NCBI RefSeq assembly: GCF_042656585.1
Contig: NZ_JBHSPG010000023.1
Strand: one strand, 5' to 3'
DNA: 64,000 nucleotides
From: Thalassorhabdus alkalitolerans
GTDB lineage: Bacteria; Bacillota; Bacilli; Bacillales; Marinococcaceae
Part shown: one piece after another, positions 17,571 through 25,698 of the stretch
How positions within the stretch are numbered: position 1 is the first letter of the stretch
How the letters are laid out: every line of letters starts with the position of its first letter
The notes under the pieces: model-generated
What the model was told of the DNA's origin: nothing
The model's input: the letters and a program-made list of their open reading frames with translations, nothing else
The model's database searches: none
Position numbers and translations under genes: made by a program

Positions 17571-17886
17571 AATAGTAATCAAATAAAAGCTGAATATGAA
17601 TCTTTCTAAGGGCCGGTCCCATATGAGAACCGGTCCTTTTCATGTAAGGACCAAAGCAGGTTTTCTCCCATTAAGGGAGAGAAAACGACAAGGAATTTAG
17701 ATTTACTATAGACAAAAAGCAGAAAAACAAATAAAATAAATATTCAGAATAATTTTTCAAATCATAGGGAGGGCAGCAGGAAAGGTAAGGAAATAATCTG
17801 GGTGATTGTTAAAAAACGTAAGAGAAGTATTCATGCCCTTTTGGCTGGCTTTAATATTTCCTTATGAATAAGAAAGGGGAAGAGAC
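17571..17886 (+). other. Intergenic stretch with terminator and malic-enzyme leader
   Basis: A stem GGGCCGGT / ACCGGTCC near 17610-17636 followed by TTTTC should end the MATE operon. The remaining 240 bases are AT-rich and must hold the malic enzyme promoter; I see no gene in it. A GGGAGAGAAAAC near 17677 is not followed by a start codon. Confidence 0.6.
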
Positions 17887-19098
17887 ATGAGCAATCTTAG
17901 GGAGAGAGCTTTAGCTCTGCACAAAGAACATAGAGGAAAGTTACATGTGAACGTTAAAATGCCTGTTAATGATGGAAATGATCTTAGCCTTGTCTACTCC
18001 CCTGGAGTAGCTGAACCGTGTAAAGAAATTGCCGAGGATCCTGAAAAAATTTATGACTATACGAGCAAAAGTAATCTAGTAGGTGTAGTCTCAAATGGTT
18101 CGGCCGTTTTAGGATTAGGAAATATTGGGGCAGGAGCTTCCATGCCAGTAATGGAGGGGAAAGCAGCATTATTTAAGGAATTTGCGGGCCTTGATGCTTT
18201 TCCAATTTGTTTGGATGAATCAGACCCTGAAAAATTAATCCAGACAATTAAAATGCTGGAGCCCACTTTTGGAGGTATAAATTTAGAAGACATTGCTGCA
18301 CCTGATTGCTTTTTGATTGAGCAAAGGTTGAAAGAAGAAATGAATATCCCTGTCTTTCATGATGACCAGCATGGAACAGCCATTGTGACTGCTGCGGGTC
18401 TTATTAATGCCTTGAGGATCGTGGATAAAAAGGTGGAAAATATCAAGGTGGTTATTAACGGTGCCGGCTCTGCAGGTGTGGCTGTTACCAAGCTGTTAAG
18501 AACGATTGGAATAAATAATATCATCATCTGCGATTCTATCGGTCCTATTTATAAAGGGCGCACTGAAAGAATGACACCGGTTAAAGAAGAATTAGCAGAG
18601 TTGACCAATAGTCAGGGCGTGCAGGGCAGTTTGGAGGATGCCATTATCGGAGCCGATGTGTTTATTGGCGTATCGGTGGCCGGCGCACTCACACAAGAAA
18701 TGGTGGAAGTAATGAGTGAGGACAGCATTATTTTTGCCATGGCTAATCCTGTTCCTGAGATCATGCCTGCTGAAGCGTTAGCTGCAGGAGCGAAGGTAAT
18801 AGGAACAGGCAGGTCTGATTTACCTAACCAGGTAAATAATGTGCTGGCCTTTCCAGGTATTTTCCGGGGTGCACTGGACTGCCGCGCCTCTACAATTAAT
18901 GAGGAAATGAAGCTGGCAGCCGTGTATGGGATAGCAGACCTTATACCAGAATGGGAGCTATCTCCTGAATATATTATCCCTCAGCCATTTGATAAAAGAG
19001 TGGTTCCCGCGGTGAGGGGTGCAGTAATTGAGGCGGCTATCAATTCTGGCGCTGCCCTTCTGAAGAAGGGAAATGAGTCTGTGAAGACAGGAATTTAA
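17887..19098 (+). CDS. Malic enzyme (oxaloacetate-decarboxylating malate dehydrogenase)
   Basis: Oxidatively decarboxylates malate to pyruvate and CO2 with NAD(P). The 403-residue length fits the short bacterial form like YtsJ. The sequence shows SLVYSPGVAEPC near the N-terminus, GNIGAGASMPVMEGKA, the metal-binding GGINLEDIAAPDCF, the catalytic lysine and aspartate region PVFHDDQHGTA, and the nucleotide-binding INGAGSAG near residue 195. The start follows AAAGGGGAAG. NAD versus NADP preference cannot be read safely. It gives pyruvate from dicarboxylates brought in by the carrier at 28.5 kb. Confidence 0.93.
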   Translation: MSNLRERALALHKEHRGKLHVNVKMPVNDGNDLSLVYSPGVAEPCKEIAEDPEKIYDYTSKSNLVGVVSNGSAVLGLGNIGAGASMPVMEGKAALFKEFAGLDAFPICLDESDPEKLIQTIKMLEPTFGGINLEDIAAPDCFLIEQRLKEEMNIPVFHDDQHGTAIVTAAGLINALRIVDKKVENIKVVINGAGSAGVAVTKLLRTIGINNIIICDSIGPIYKGRTERMTPVKEELAELTNSQGVQGSLEDAIIGADVFIGVSVAGALTQEMVEVMSEDSIIFAMANPVPEIMPAEALAAGAKVIGTGRSDLPNQVNNVLAFPGIFRGALDCRASTINEEMKLAAVYGIADLIPEWELSPEYIIPQPFDKRVVPAVRGAVIEAAINSGAALLKKGNESVKTGI

Positions 19099-19115
19099 TG
19101 CGTTTGTAAATAGGT

Positions 19116-19150
19116 AAAGGAGTTAGAAGGTTTCGTTCTAACTCCTTTCT
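19116..19150 (+). terminator. Intrinsic terminator after the malic enzyme gene
   Basis: Perfect 13-base stem AAAGGAGTTAGAA / TTCTAACTCCTTT. Confidence 0.9.
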
Positions 19151-19230
19151 ATATTTACATAATGATGGGGAAAGCGAATGGATACCAGGTATGAAACAAA
19201 CACTACATAAAAAATACAGGGTGATCGGCG

Positions 19231-19611
19231 TTGAAGAAAAACAAGGTGACTAAGCTGACGAATCATGAACCACTTGAGCTGAACAAGATCATTGAAGGAT
19301 TAGGATTTACAAAAAATTTTCGCTCAGCTACTGCAGAGGAATGGTATGTATTTATACCCGGCTTTGAAGATCCTTCCCTTGGGGGGGCACCTGCAAAGGT
19401 GTTTATCCAATACGATCTACAAGGAAACAGAGATGTGTTTATCAATACCACGATTATAATAAATGATCCCGAACTGCACCAGCAAGAAAAGAGCCTGCTC
19501 ATACAGCAGATAGCTGACGAACTGATCAACAGGCTCGTAGGATACGCAGATACGCTTCTTACAGTTCATGCAGGAGAAAATAGTTACGATGCGGAATACA
19601 TTAAAGAGTAA
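19231..19611 (+). CDS. Conserved-looking hypothetical protein, 126 residues
   Basis: I do not recognise this protein. It begins at a TTG with GGTGATC before it, has no signal peptide or membrane helix and reads as a small alpha/beta soluble protein (EEWYVFIPGF, AKVFIQYDLQGNRDVFINTTIII). Codon use and the ribosome site look genuine and no other frame is better. It lies between the malic enzyme terminator and aroK, in its own unit. Function unknown. Confidence 0.65.
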   Translation: MKKNKVTKLTNHEPLELNKIIEGLGFTKNFRSATAEEWYVFIPGFEDPSLGGAPAKVFIQYDLQGNRDVFINTTIIINDPELHQQEKSLLIQQIADELINRLVGYADTLLTVHAGENSYDAEYIKE

Positions 19612-19781
19612 GTCATAAACATAACGGTCACATCTTAAAAAGGTTGAGCATACTCATGGAAGAAAAAAAGGCACAAATATTTTGGAATGGTCATTTCTGC
19701 CTTCTTATTGACTTTCACCATTTACTGCATTAAAATTTTCACCATAATATGTGACCTTCATAAAAAAGGAAGTTGTTATAA

Positions 19782-20345
19782 ATGGGACCAAAAGTTTATC
19801 CGTTAAGAGAGCGAAATATTGTTTTAATAGGTTTTATGGGTGTGGGAAAAACAAGCGTAGGTTCTTTGCTTGCCAAAAATCTATTTCGTGATTTTATAGA
19901 CATAGATCAGGAAATAGAAAAAAAGTATAGTATGAAGGTGCCGGATATATTTAAAGAACTGGGAGAAAAGAAATTCAGAGAAATGGAAAGGGAAATGACG
20001 ATCAGCTGGTGCAGGGATACCCGCTTAAAAGTCATTTCTTTAGGTGGAGGAGCATACGCACAGCCTGATATCAGAAAGGTGTGCTTAGAATCTAATATCG
20101 TTATTTCTTTAGATTTGACGTGGGATTCCTGGAAAGACCGGCTTGATCTGATTATAGACAGCCGCCCTGTGCTTCAAAACAAAAGTCTGGAAGAAATTGA
20201 AGCTCTTTATAAAGAAAGAGAACAAATGTATAAGCTCAACAGCTTTGAAGTAGAAACCGATGAGAAAGACGTTGAAGAGGTTGTTGATTATATCGTTAGC
20301 TCGTTAAAGCTAGGCTGGGAATTGTACCAGCCACAGCCGGAATAA
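19782..20345 (+). CDS. aroK: Shikimate kinase
   Basis: Phosphorylates shikimate at O3 with ATP in the aromatic amino acid pathway. The 187-residue P-loop kinase has Walker A GFMGVGKTS (residues 17-25), the shikimate and magnesium aspartates in DFIDIDQEIE, the LGEKKFREMER arginine motif, the LGGGAY loop and the lid arginine region IDSRPVLQ. The start follows AAAGGAAG. It carries a slightly longer C-terminal tail (WELYQPQPE) than usual. A strong hairpin shared with lutC follows. Confidence 0.92.
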   Translation: MGPKVYPLRERNIVLIGFMGVGKTSVGSLLAKNLFRDFIDIDQEIEKKYSMKVPDIFKELGEKKFREMEREMTISWCRDTRLKVISLGGGAYAQPDIRKVCLESNIVISLDLTWDSWKDRLDLIIDSRPVLQNKSLEEIEALYKEREQMYKLNSFEVETDEKDVEEVVDYIVSSLKLGWELYQPQPE

Positions 20346-20349
20346 ATGA

Positions 20350-20388
20350 GAGGTCCGGGCCTAATATATAGTGGCCCGGACCTCTTTT
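20350..20388. terminator. Bidirectional terminator between aroK and lutC
   Basis: Perfect 12-base stem GAGGTCCGGGCC / GGCCCGGACCTC followed by TTTTATTT; convergent genes end on both sides. Confidence 0.92.
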
Positions 20389-21112
20389 ATTTGTCATCAA
20401 TAATAATGTAGGTAGCCCTGACAGGACCATGGACACCGACAACTAAATTTAACTCGATATCAGCACTGTTGCTTGGACCTGAAATGAAGTTGACACATGA
20501 AGCCACATCATTGCCTCTTTCGATTTCATGATGAATGAAAGAAGCAGCCTGGGTCATTCTTGGTACTAGCGAGCTTTTAGGAATAAGAGCAATGTAGTTT
20601 GTTGGCAGTAAACTGACTGATCGTCCTTTACCAGAGCCGCTAAACAAAACCACTGTTCCTGATTCGGCCAATGTTATATCACTAAAAGTGATTCCTACGT
20701 CAGCTTTTTCAGTCATCTTGACATTTTCTTCTCTTGAAAGGGTGGGATCCCATGTAAATGAATCGATATCCTGCTCTGGGCATTCTTTTGTGAAAAATTC
20801 AGAGAGCCCATATTCGAAAAAGCGCTCATCTTTCCAGGTGACAAGAGAAGAAGCATTAAGATTCATTAGTTCTTGGCGTATGGTTTCTTTTAAGTCAGAC
20901 ACAGAGGTTTCTACAAGCTGAGTGTGAATAGCCAAGCATTGTTTTTTCAGTACCTCGACAAGCTCCTCCTGGTTGGCATTACGTAACACTTCCCACTGGG
21001 GAGAGTTTTTCCATACAGGGCGAGCCACTGGGTCAGTTTTACGGGGACGGTTTAATTTATCTGCAATCATTCCTAAAAAGCTGTCTTTGTTTTCCACGGT
21101 TCCTTTGTTCAT
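20387..21112 (-). CDS. lutC: LutC, lactate utilisation protein (LUD domain)
   Basis: Third protein of the LutABC complex that oxidises L-lactate to pyruvate. The 241-residue LUD-domain protein shows VGITFSDITLAESGTVVLFSG and the end VVGVHGPVRATYIIIDD, typical of LutC/YvbY. No Fe-S cysteine set, as expected. Its start overlaps the lutB stop (21109-21112), so the three genes are one operon. How the subunits share the chemistry is not fully known for the family. Confidence 0.93.
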   Translation of the reverse strand: MNKGTVENKDSFLGMIADKLNRPRKTDPVARPVWKNSPQWEVLRNANQEELVEVLKKQCLAIHTQLVETSVSDLKETIRQELMNLNASSLVTWKDERFFEYGLSEFFTKECPEQDIDSFTWDPTLSREENVKMTEKADVGITFSDITLAESGTVVLFSGSGKGRSVSLLPTNYIALIPKSSLVPRMTQAASFIHHEIERGNDVASCVNFISGPSNSADIELNLVVGVHGPVRATYIIIDDK

Positions 21113-22536
21113 GATTGGCCCTCCTTCCGGTGCTTTTTAAACCACTCTCTGAAAGAATCTTTTTTAGGAGCAGGAAGATCACGAATATCAGTCCACGGCT
21201 TCATTGGTCCCGGGCCTCTGGAAATAATTTCGTTTCTGGCGAACGGAACAGTCATTTGCGGAGCTGACTTTACACCAATACGATACCAGGTGGAAGAAGT
21301 GGCTACCATTTCAAATCCTCTCATTGCCATTCTTTCTCCAAAGCTTGTTTTCTTTTCTTCCTCCACGATCTTTCGACGATGGCTGATTAGAAGCTCATGA
21401 AGAGGAATTTTTACCGGACAGGCATCTGTGCATGCAGCGCATAAAGAAGAGGCATAAGGCAATTCTTTATAATCATCATAGCCCCCCAAAAGAGGTGTCA
21501 GTACTGCTCCGATGGGCCCGGGATAGATAGAACCGTAGGAGTGACCGCCTACATGTCTGTAAACAGGGCATACATTTATACAGGCAGCACAACGAATACA
21601 GTGAAGGGCAGATTGAAATTCTGTTCCCAGGATATTCGAGCGGCCATTATCAACAATGACCAGGTGAAATTCTTCAGGTCCGTCTGCATCTTCTTCATCT
21701 TTTGGACCTGTAAGTCCTGTAATATAGCTTGTCAGCTTTTGTCCGACAGCGCTTCGGCATAACAGGGAGACCAGTATATCAAGTTCTTCCCACGTTGGAA
21801 CAATTCTTTCCATCCCCATAACGGCAATCTGAGTTTTGGGAAGGGAGGAAACGAGTCTTGCATTTCCTTCATTTGTCACGAGAGAAATGGAACCTGATTC
21901 TGCAACGGCAAAATTACAGCCAGTAATACCCAGGTCAGCAGACAAAAATTCTTTCCTAAGCATCTCTCTTGCAAAGAGGGTAAGCTCTTCTGGTTTTTCA
22001 GTGTTGGTGTAGCCCTTTTTTTCACGAAAAGTATCACGAATTTGTTCTTTATTTTTGTGGAGAGCAGGGACAACGATGTGGGAGGGAGGGTCGTGATCGT
22101 CAATTTGAAGAATGTATTCACCGAGATCCGTTTCAATCACTTCACAACCCATCTCTTCCAAGACGTGATTCATGTTGATTTCTTCTGTGACCATGGACTT
22201 TGATTTAACGATCTTTTTAGCTTCCTTAGTCTGAGCTACTTTTTTTATATAGTCATTTGCCTCTTCCGGTGTCTGAGCAAAAAAGACATGACCCCCTCGG
22301 CTGCTGAGGTTTTCAGCCAGCTGCTCTAGGTAATAATCAAGGTTTTCTAACGTATGTGAACGGATTTCTTCACCAAGCTCCCGCCATTTCTCCCAGTCTC
22401 CCAATTCTTCAGAAGCTTTTGCCCGCCTGTCCTGCATGCGTTCTTGCGCTCCTGCTACAGCTTTTCGCATAAAGCTGTTTTGGATGCCGTCTTCAACCCG
22501 TCCAAAAAAATCTTTTTCTCCTATTTTCATTGGCAT
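21109..22536 (-). CDS. lutB: LutB, iron-sulfur lactate utilisation protein
   Basis: Core Fe-S protein of the lactate oxidation complex, 475 residues. An N-terminal LUD domain (FFAQTPEEANDYI, KSKSMVTEEINMN, LGITGCNFAVAESGS) is followed by two 4Fe-4S cysteine sets in the C-terminal half, CIRCAACINVCP and CAACTDACP. This matches B. subtilis YvfW (LutB). It follows lutA by two bases and overlaps lutC. Confidence 0.95.
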   Translation of the reverse strand: MPMKIGEKDFFGRVEDGIQNSFMRKAVAGAQERMQDRRAKASEELGDWEKWRELGEEIRSHTLENLDYYLEQLAENLSSRGGHVFFAQTPEEANDYIKKVAQTKEAKKIVKSKSMVTEEINMNHVLEEMGCEVIETDLGEYILQIDDHDPPSHIVVPALHKNKEQIRDTFREKKGYTNTEKPEELTLFAREMLRKEFLSADLGITGCNFAVAESGSISLVTNEGNARLVSSLPKTQIAVMGMERIVPTWEELDILVSLLCRSAVGQKLTSYITGLTGPKDEEDADGPEEFHLVIVDNGRSNILGTEFQSALHCIRCAACINVCPVYRHVGGHSYGSIYPGPIGAVLTPLLGGYDDYKELPYASSLCAACTDACPVKIPLHELLISHRRKIVEEEKKTSFGERMAMRGFEMVATSSTWYRIGVKSAPQMTVPFARNEIISRGPGPMKPWTDIRDLPAPKKDSFREWFKKHRKEGQS

Positions 22537-22537
22537 G

Positions 22538-23260
22538 TTATTTCACCTCGTTATTCAAAACTTCGGCAATATGCATTACTTTAATTGGTTTCCCTAAGCG
22601 GTTAATCCGACCGCCGATATTCATCAGACAACCACAGTCTCCCCCAATAAGAATTTCTGCTCCTGTCTCTTCTATGTGGGCTACTTTCTCATCTACCATT
22701 TGTTCGGAAATCGGTGTCATTTTCACAGAGAAAGTTCCCCCGAACCCGCAGCAGTCCTGGCTGTTAGGAAGTTCTTTTATCTCTAAGTCCTCCACTTTTG
22801 AAAGAAGGGTTTGGGGAGCGTCAGTCACCTTTAACAGACGGGTCATATGACAGGATTTATGGTAAGCAGCTGAAGCGGGAAATCTTGCAGAAATTTCTTC
22901 AACCTTTACTACTTCCACTAGAAATTGCGTAAGCTCATAGGATTTCCTGCTTAGGTTTCTCGCTTTATCCGCCCATTCCTTGTCCTTGCTTAATAAGTGC
23001 TCATATTCTTTTACCATGGCTATACAAGAACCAGAGGGAGCTACAACATAATCAGCATCCTCAAACACTTCAATGAAATGTTTAGCGATTCTTTTCGACT
23101 CTTTATGATAACCGCTGTTATAGGCTGGCTGCCCGCAGCACGTTTGGTTTACTGGGAAATCAACTTCGCACCCATACTTTTCAAGCAGCTCGACTGTACT
23201 TTTTCCAACGTTTGAGTACATTACATCAGCTAAGCATGTGATAAATAATGAGACTTTCAT
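22538..23260 (-). CDS. lutA: LutA, CCG-domain lactate utilisation protein
   Basis: First gene of lutABC. The 240-residue protein has two cysteine-rich CCG domains, NQTCCGQPAYNSGY and SQDCCGFGGTFSVK, the heterodisulfide-reductase-like cluster sites of LutA/GlcF relatives. The N-terminus VSLFITCLADVMYSNVG is the family start. Cytoplasmic, part of a membrane-associated lactate oxidation complex. In B. subtilis the operon is controlled by LutR and SinR; here a cre-like box lies 20 bases upstream. Confidence 0.95.
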   Translation of the reverse strand: MKVSLFITCLADVMYSNVGKSTVELLEKYGCEVDFPVNQTCCGQPAYNSGYHKESKRIAKHFIEVFEDADYVVAPSGSCIAMVKEYEHLLSKDKEWADKARNLSRKSYELTQFLVEVVKVEEISARFPASAAYHKSCHMTRLLKVTDAPQTLLSKVEDLEIKELPNSQDCCGFGGTFSVKMTPISEQMVDEKVAHIEETGAEILIGGDCGCLMNIGGRINRLGKPIKVMHIAEVLNNEVK

Positions 23261-23280
23261 TCTAATCCCCTCGCCTTTTG

Positions 23281-23294
23281 AGAAATCGCTTACA
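23281..23294. promoter_or_regulatory. cre-like box upstream of lutA
   Basis: On the minus strand TGTAAGCGATTTCT matches the CcpA consensus TGWAANCGNTNWCA at 13 of 14 positions (final A is T). It starts 20 bases upstream of the lutA ATG, which fits repression of lactate use when glucose is present. Confidence 0.55.
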
Positions 23295-23557
23295 AAGATC
23301 TTTTAAAGCCATTTTAACAGAGTAATGTGAGAAAATGCTTTATTTTTTGATAATAATAGATAATGAATTGTTTTATCCTGGCGTATAACGTGTTTTTTTC
23401 TTTATTGACGGTTTCAATACCTGATTTATACTTAAAGCTATAGTGGCAAACGGGGATCTTTAGGGATAGAAAAGGAAGAAAATATTCATATGTGTGAAAG
23501 AATGGAACCATAATATAGTATGTATACTTACTAAGTTCCCTGGAAAGGAGGCAGAAG

Positions 23558-23941
23558 ATGAAGCTTTTTCTTCTTTGCAGTTTAGGCATAGTTACTTTCT
23601 CTATGACAACAGGTCTGGATAAAGCCCATAATGTCTTATTGCTGCCTTCAGTAGCATACAGTGATGGGGAAATGGTGCCAGAGCCGTTGAATATTTTTTA
23701 TACTTCAGTGAAAACGGGAGATATATATTTCCTCGAAGCAAATAGAGAAGAAACAACGAATATTGAATTTATATCTGATGAGTCGGTTGCACTTATGTTA
23801 AAATATTTATTGTCTTTACCTGTGAAATTCCAGTCTACTTTTATCTTTGATGAGATTGCTGAGAGAATATCAAAGGTAAAGGAGGACAACGTATGGAAAG
23901 CAGAGCTGGTAATGAAACAAAAGAAGCTCTACGCGGCCTGA
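23558..23941 (+). CDS. Hypothetical protein, 127 residues, possible signal sequence
   Basis: Not recognised. The start has a very strong GGAAAGGAGG site. Residues 1-18 (MKLFLLCSLGIVTFSMTT) could be a signal or anchor; the rest is soluble, with PEPLNIFYTSVKTGDIYFLE and a lysine-rich tail. The last 16 codons overlap, in another frame, a 41-codon gene with its own AAAGGAGG site, so the two are likely coupled. Function unknown. Confidence 0.65.
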   Translation: MKLFLLCSLGIVTFSMTTGLDKAHNVLLLPSVAYSDGEMVPEPLNIFYTSVKTGDIYFLEANREETTNIEFISDESVALMLKYLLSLPVKFQSTFIFDEIAERISKVKEDNVWKAELVMKQKKLYAA

Positions 23942-24018
23942 CTGTAGGAGTTATCTTAATGATCGTTGGTTTTGCGATTGCTCATTATGTTTTCGGTATG
24001 CCTTTTTTTCCAAATTAA
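23893..24018 (+). CDS. Small single-pass membrane protein, 41 residues
   Basis: My own reading: an ATG at 23893 with AAAGGAGG seven bases upstream opens a 41-codon frame. It has a polar start (MESRAGNETKEALRGL), one hydrophobic helix (TVGVILMIVGFAIAHYVFG) and the end MPFFPN. It overlaps the end of the preceding gene and is followed at once by an intrinsic terminator. The strong site and the placement support a real gene; the family is unknown to me. Confidence 0.7.
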   Translation: MESRAGNETKEALRGLTVGVILMIVGFAIAHYVFGMPFFPN

Positions 24019-24023
24019 AAAAC

Positions 24024-24065
24024 AAGAGGAGCTGTTACTTCCCATGGCTCCTCTTTCCTTTTAAA
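24024..24065 (+). terminator. Intrinsic terminator
   Basis: Stem AAGAGGAGC / GCTCCTCTT followed by TCCTTTT. Confidence 0.85.
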
Positions 24066-24120
24066 GGAGCCAAGAATGCGCACTTTCAGATGAATAAGGA
24101 GACAAGGAGATTTTTTACAT

Positions 24121-24792
24121 ATGGATTTTACTAACAAGAAAATAACAGCTGGACTGGCTTTAATGATGTTTGTTATATCCTTCCTTATCGGGAGTTGGAC
24201 TTTTGCCATTGATTTTGATATCTTTCATTGGTTTCAAGGAATAACAGAAACAGCGTTCGGCCAGTGGCTCTATAATGCAGCACTCATCTTTTCAAGCCTT
24301 GGAGCCCCGGAGATCATTCTATTTGTCACCATATTTTCAGCACTGTTACTTTGGATAAAAAAGTATAGATTTGAAGCTTTGTCTTTTGTACTGCTTACTG
24401 GTACTGGAATTGTTTTTAATTATCTTTTAAAAGTATTTTTTCAAAGAGAACGGCCGGGAGAAGCGCGAAGCATAGAAGTTTTCCAGTTTAGTCTGGATAT
24501 TCCGTCCTTTAGCTTTCCAAGCGGACATACGATGCGTATTACGCTTCTATGCTTATTGCTTTTTTATGTATGGGACAGGGTCATAAGAAAAGGCGGGATG
24601 GTAAAAGGCACCGTCATTCTTCTTCTTTTTGTTATTGCTATTGGAACCTCGCTTGCCCGGGTAGTCCTGGGCTGGCATTACCCAACTGATATCCTGGCCG
24701 CTATATTGTTTTCACTTGGTTTATTTCTTTTGTTTTATTCTGGTGAGGAGAAACTTAGAGGTAAATTCCAACAAAGCTTTCTTAGGAAGTAA
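24121..24792 (+). CDS. PAP2-family phosphatase
   Basis: Inner membrane phosphatase of 223 residues with about six helices. The three PAP2 motifs are complete: KVFFQRERP, PSGHT, and SLARVVLGWHYPTD with the catalytic histidine. Members act on phosphatidylglycerol phosphate or undecaprenyl pyrophosphate on the outer face; which one cannot be decided. The start follows an AAGGAGA. It is followed 23 bases later by a MOSC gene on the same strand. Confidence 0.9.
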   Translation: MDFTNKKITAGLALMMFVISFLIGSWTFAIDFDIFHWFQGITETAFGQWLYNAALIFSSLGAPEIILFVTIFSALLLWIKKYRFEALSFVLLTGTGIVFNYLLKVFFQRERPGEARSIEVFQFSLDIPSFSFPSGHTMRITLLCLLLFYVWDRVIRKGGMVKGTVILLLFVIAIGTSLARVVLGWHYPTDILAAILFSLGLFLLFYSGEEKLRGKFQQSFLRK

Positions 24793-24815
24793 CTAGTCAA
24801 CAAAGGATATTATTT

Positions 24816-25493
24816 ATGGTGGGAGCTGGTACAGTGGAAAAAGGAAGCGTAGTTTCATTAAATACTGGCAAGGCAAAAAAATTAAGCCATCAAGGGGAAA
24901 ATGAAATATTGTCTGGTATCTATAAGGAGGCAGTAAAAGAGAAGGCCCTGTATTTATCCTTTTATAACCTTGACGGAGATGAGCAAGCTGACCTGGTAAA
25001 TCATGGAGGGATAGATAAGGCTGTATGTGTGTATCCATTTGAACACTATAAATATTGGAAAAACAGGTTTCCAGGCTCTTGGCCATCAGGCTCCTTTGGT
25101 GAAAATGTAACTTTACAAGGCTATACGGAAACGAACACGTGCATTGGAGATATATTTCAGTGGGGGGAATCCCTTGTAGAAGTAGCTCAACCGAGAAAGC
25201 CCTGTCATAAGCTGGCCAAACGCCATGGAATTAAAGAACTGCCTTTGGATGTACAAAATACGGGTTATACTGGCTATTACGTCAGAGTTCTGGAAGAAGG
25301 GTATGTGTCGGACAATGACTTGTTTATCCTGAAGAACAGAGGTTCAGATGTCTCAATAGATTTTGTGAATCAAGTTACCTACCACCATCAGCCTGATCAA
25401 AAAAGCCTGAAAAGGTTGACTGAGCTTCCACAGCTTACTGACAGTTGGAGACTTTCATTTGAAAAGAAATTAAAAAAACTAGAAGAAATGTAA
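24816..25493 (+). CDS. MOSC-domain protein (YiiM-like)
   Basis: A 225-residue MOSC domain protein. The core has NHGGIDKAVCVYPFEHY, SFGENVTLQGYTE and the conserved cysteine in QPRKPCHKLAKRHG, the residue that binds the molybdenum cofactor or sulfur in YiiM/YuaD-type proteins. These act in N-hydroxylated base reduction in E. coli; the role in Bacillaceae is unclear. ATG 24816 has AAAGGAT upstream; a GTG at 24834 with GGGAG before it is an alternative start. Confidence 0.88.
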   Translation: MVGAGTVEKGSVVSLNTGKAKKLSHQGENEILSGIYKEAVKEKALYLSFYNLDGDEQADLVNHGGIDKAVCVYPFEHYKYWKNRFPGSWPSGSFGENVTLQGYTETNTCIGDIFQWGESLVEVAQPRKPCHKLAKRHGIKELPLDVQNTGYTGYYVRVLEEGYVSDNDLFILKNRGSDVSIDFVNQVTYHHQPDQKSLKRLTELPQLTDSWRLSFEKKLKKLEEM

Positions 25494-25507
25494 AACATTA
25501 CAACCTG

Positions 25508-25552
25508 GCGTTCAATTCTATTAAAATTTTCAATGAATTGAGCGCTAATTTT
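25508..25552 (+). terminator. Possible intrinsic terminator after the MOSC gene
   Basis: Stem GCGTTCAATTC / GAATTGAGCGC (one G-T pair) with a 16-base loop, followed by TAATTTT. Confidence 0.55.
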
Positions 25553-25698
25553 GTATGATAAAATATAATCAATACGTTGAGAAAAAACATAAAAGCTGAA
25601 CATCAACCAAGACTTTTGATATAGTGTCTTTAGCAGAAATGCAGAACAGTGGCTGACGTGGTATCCTGCCTCCAGCAGTCACAGCCGGGGAGAGTTCC

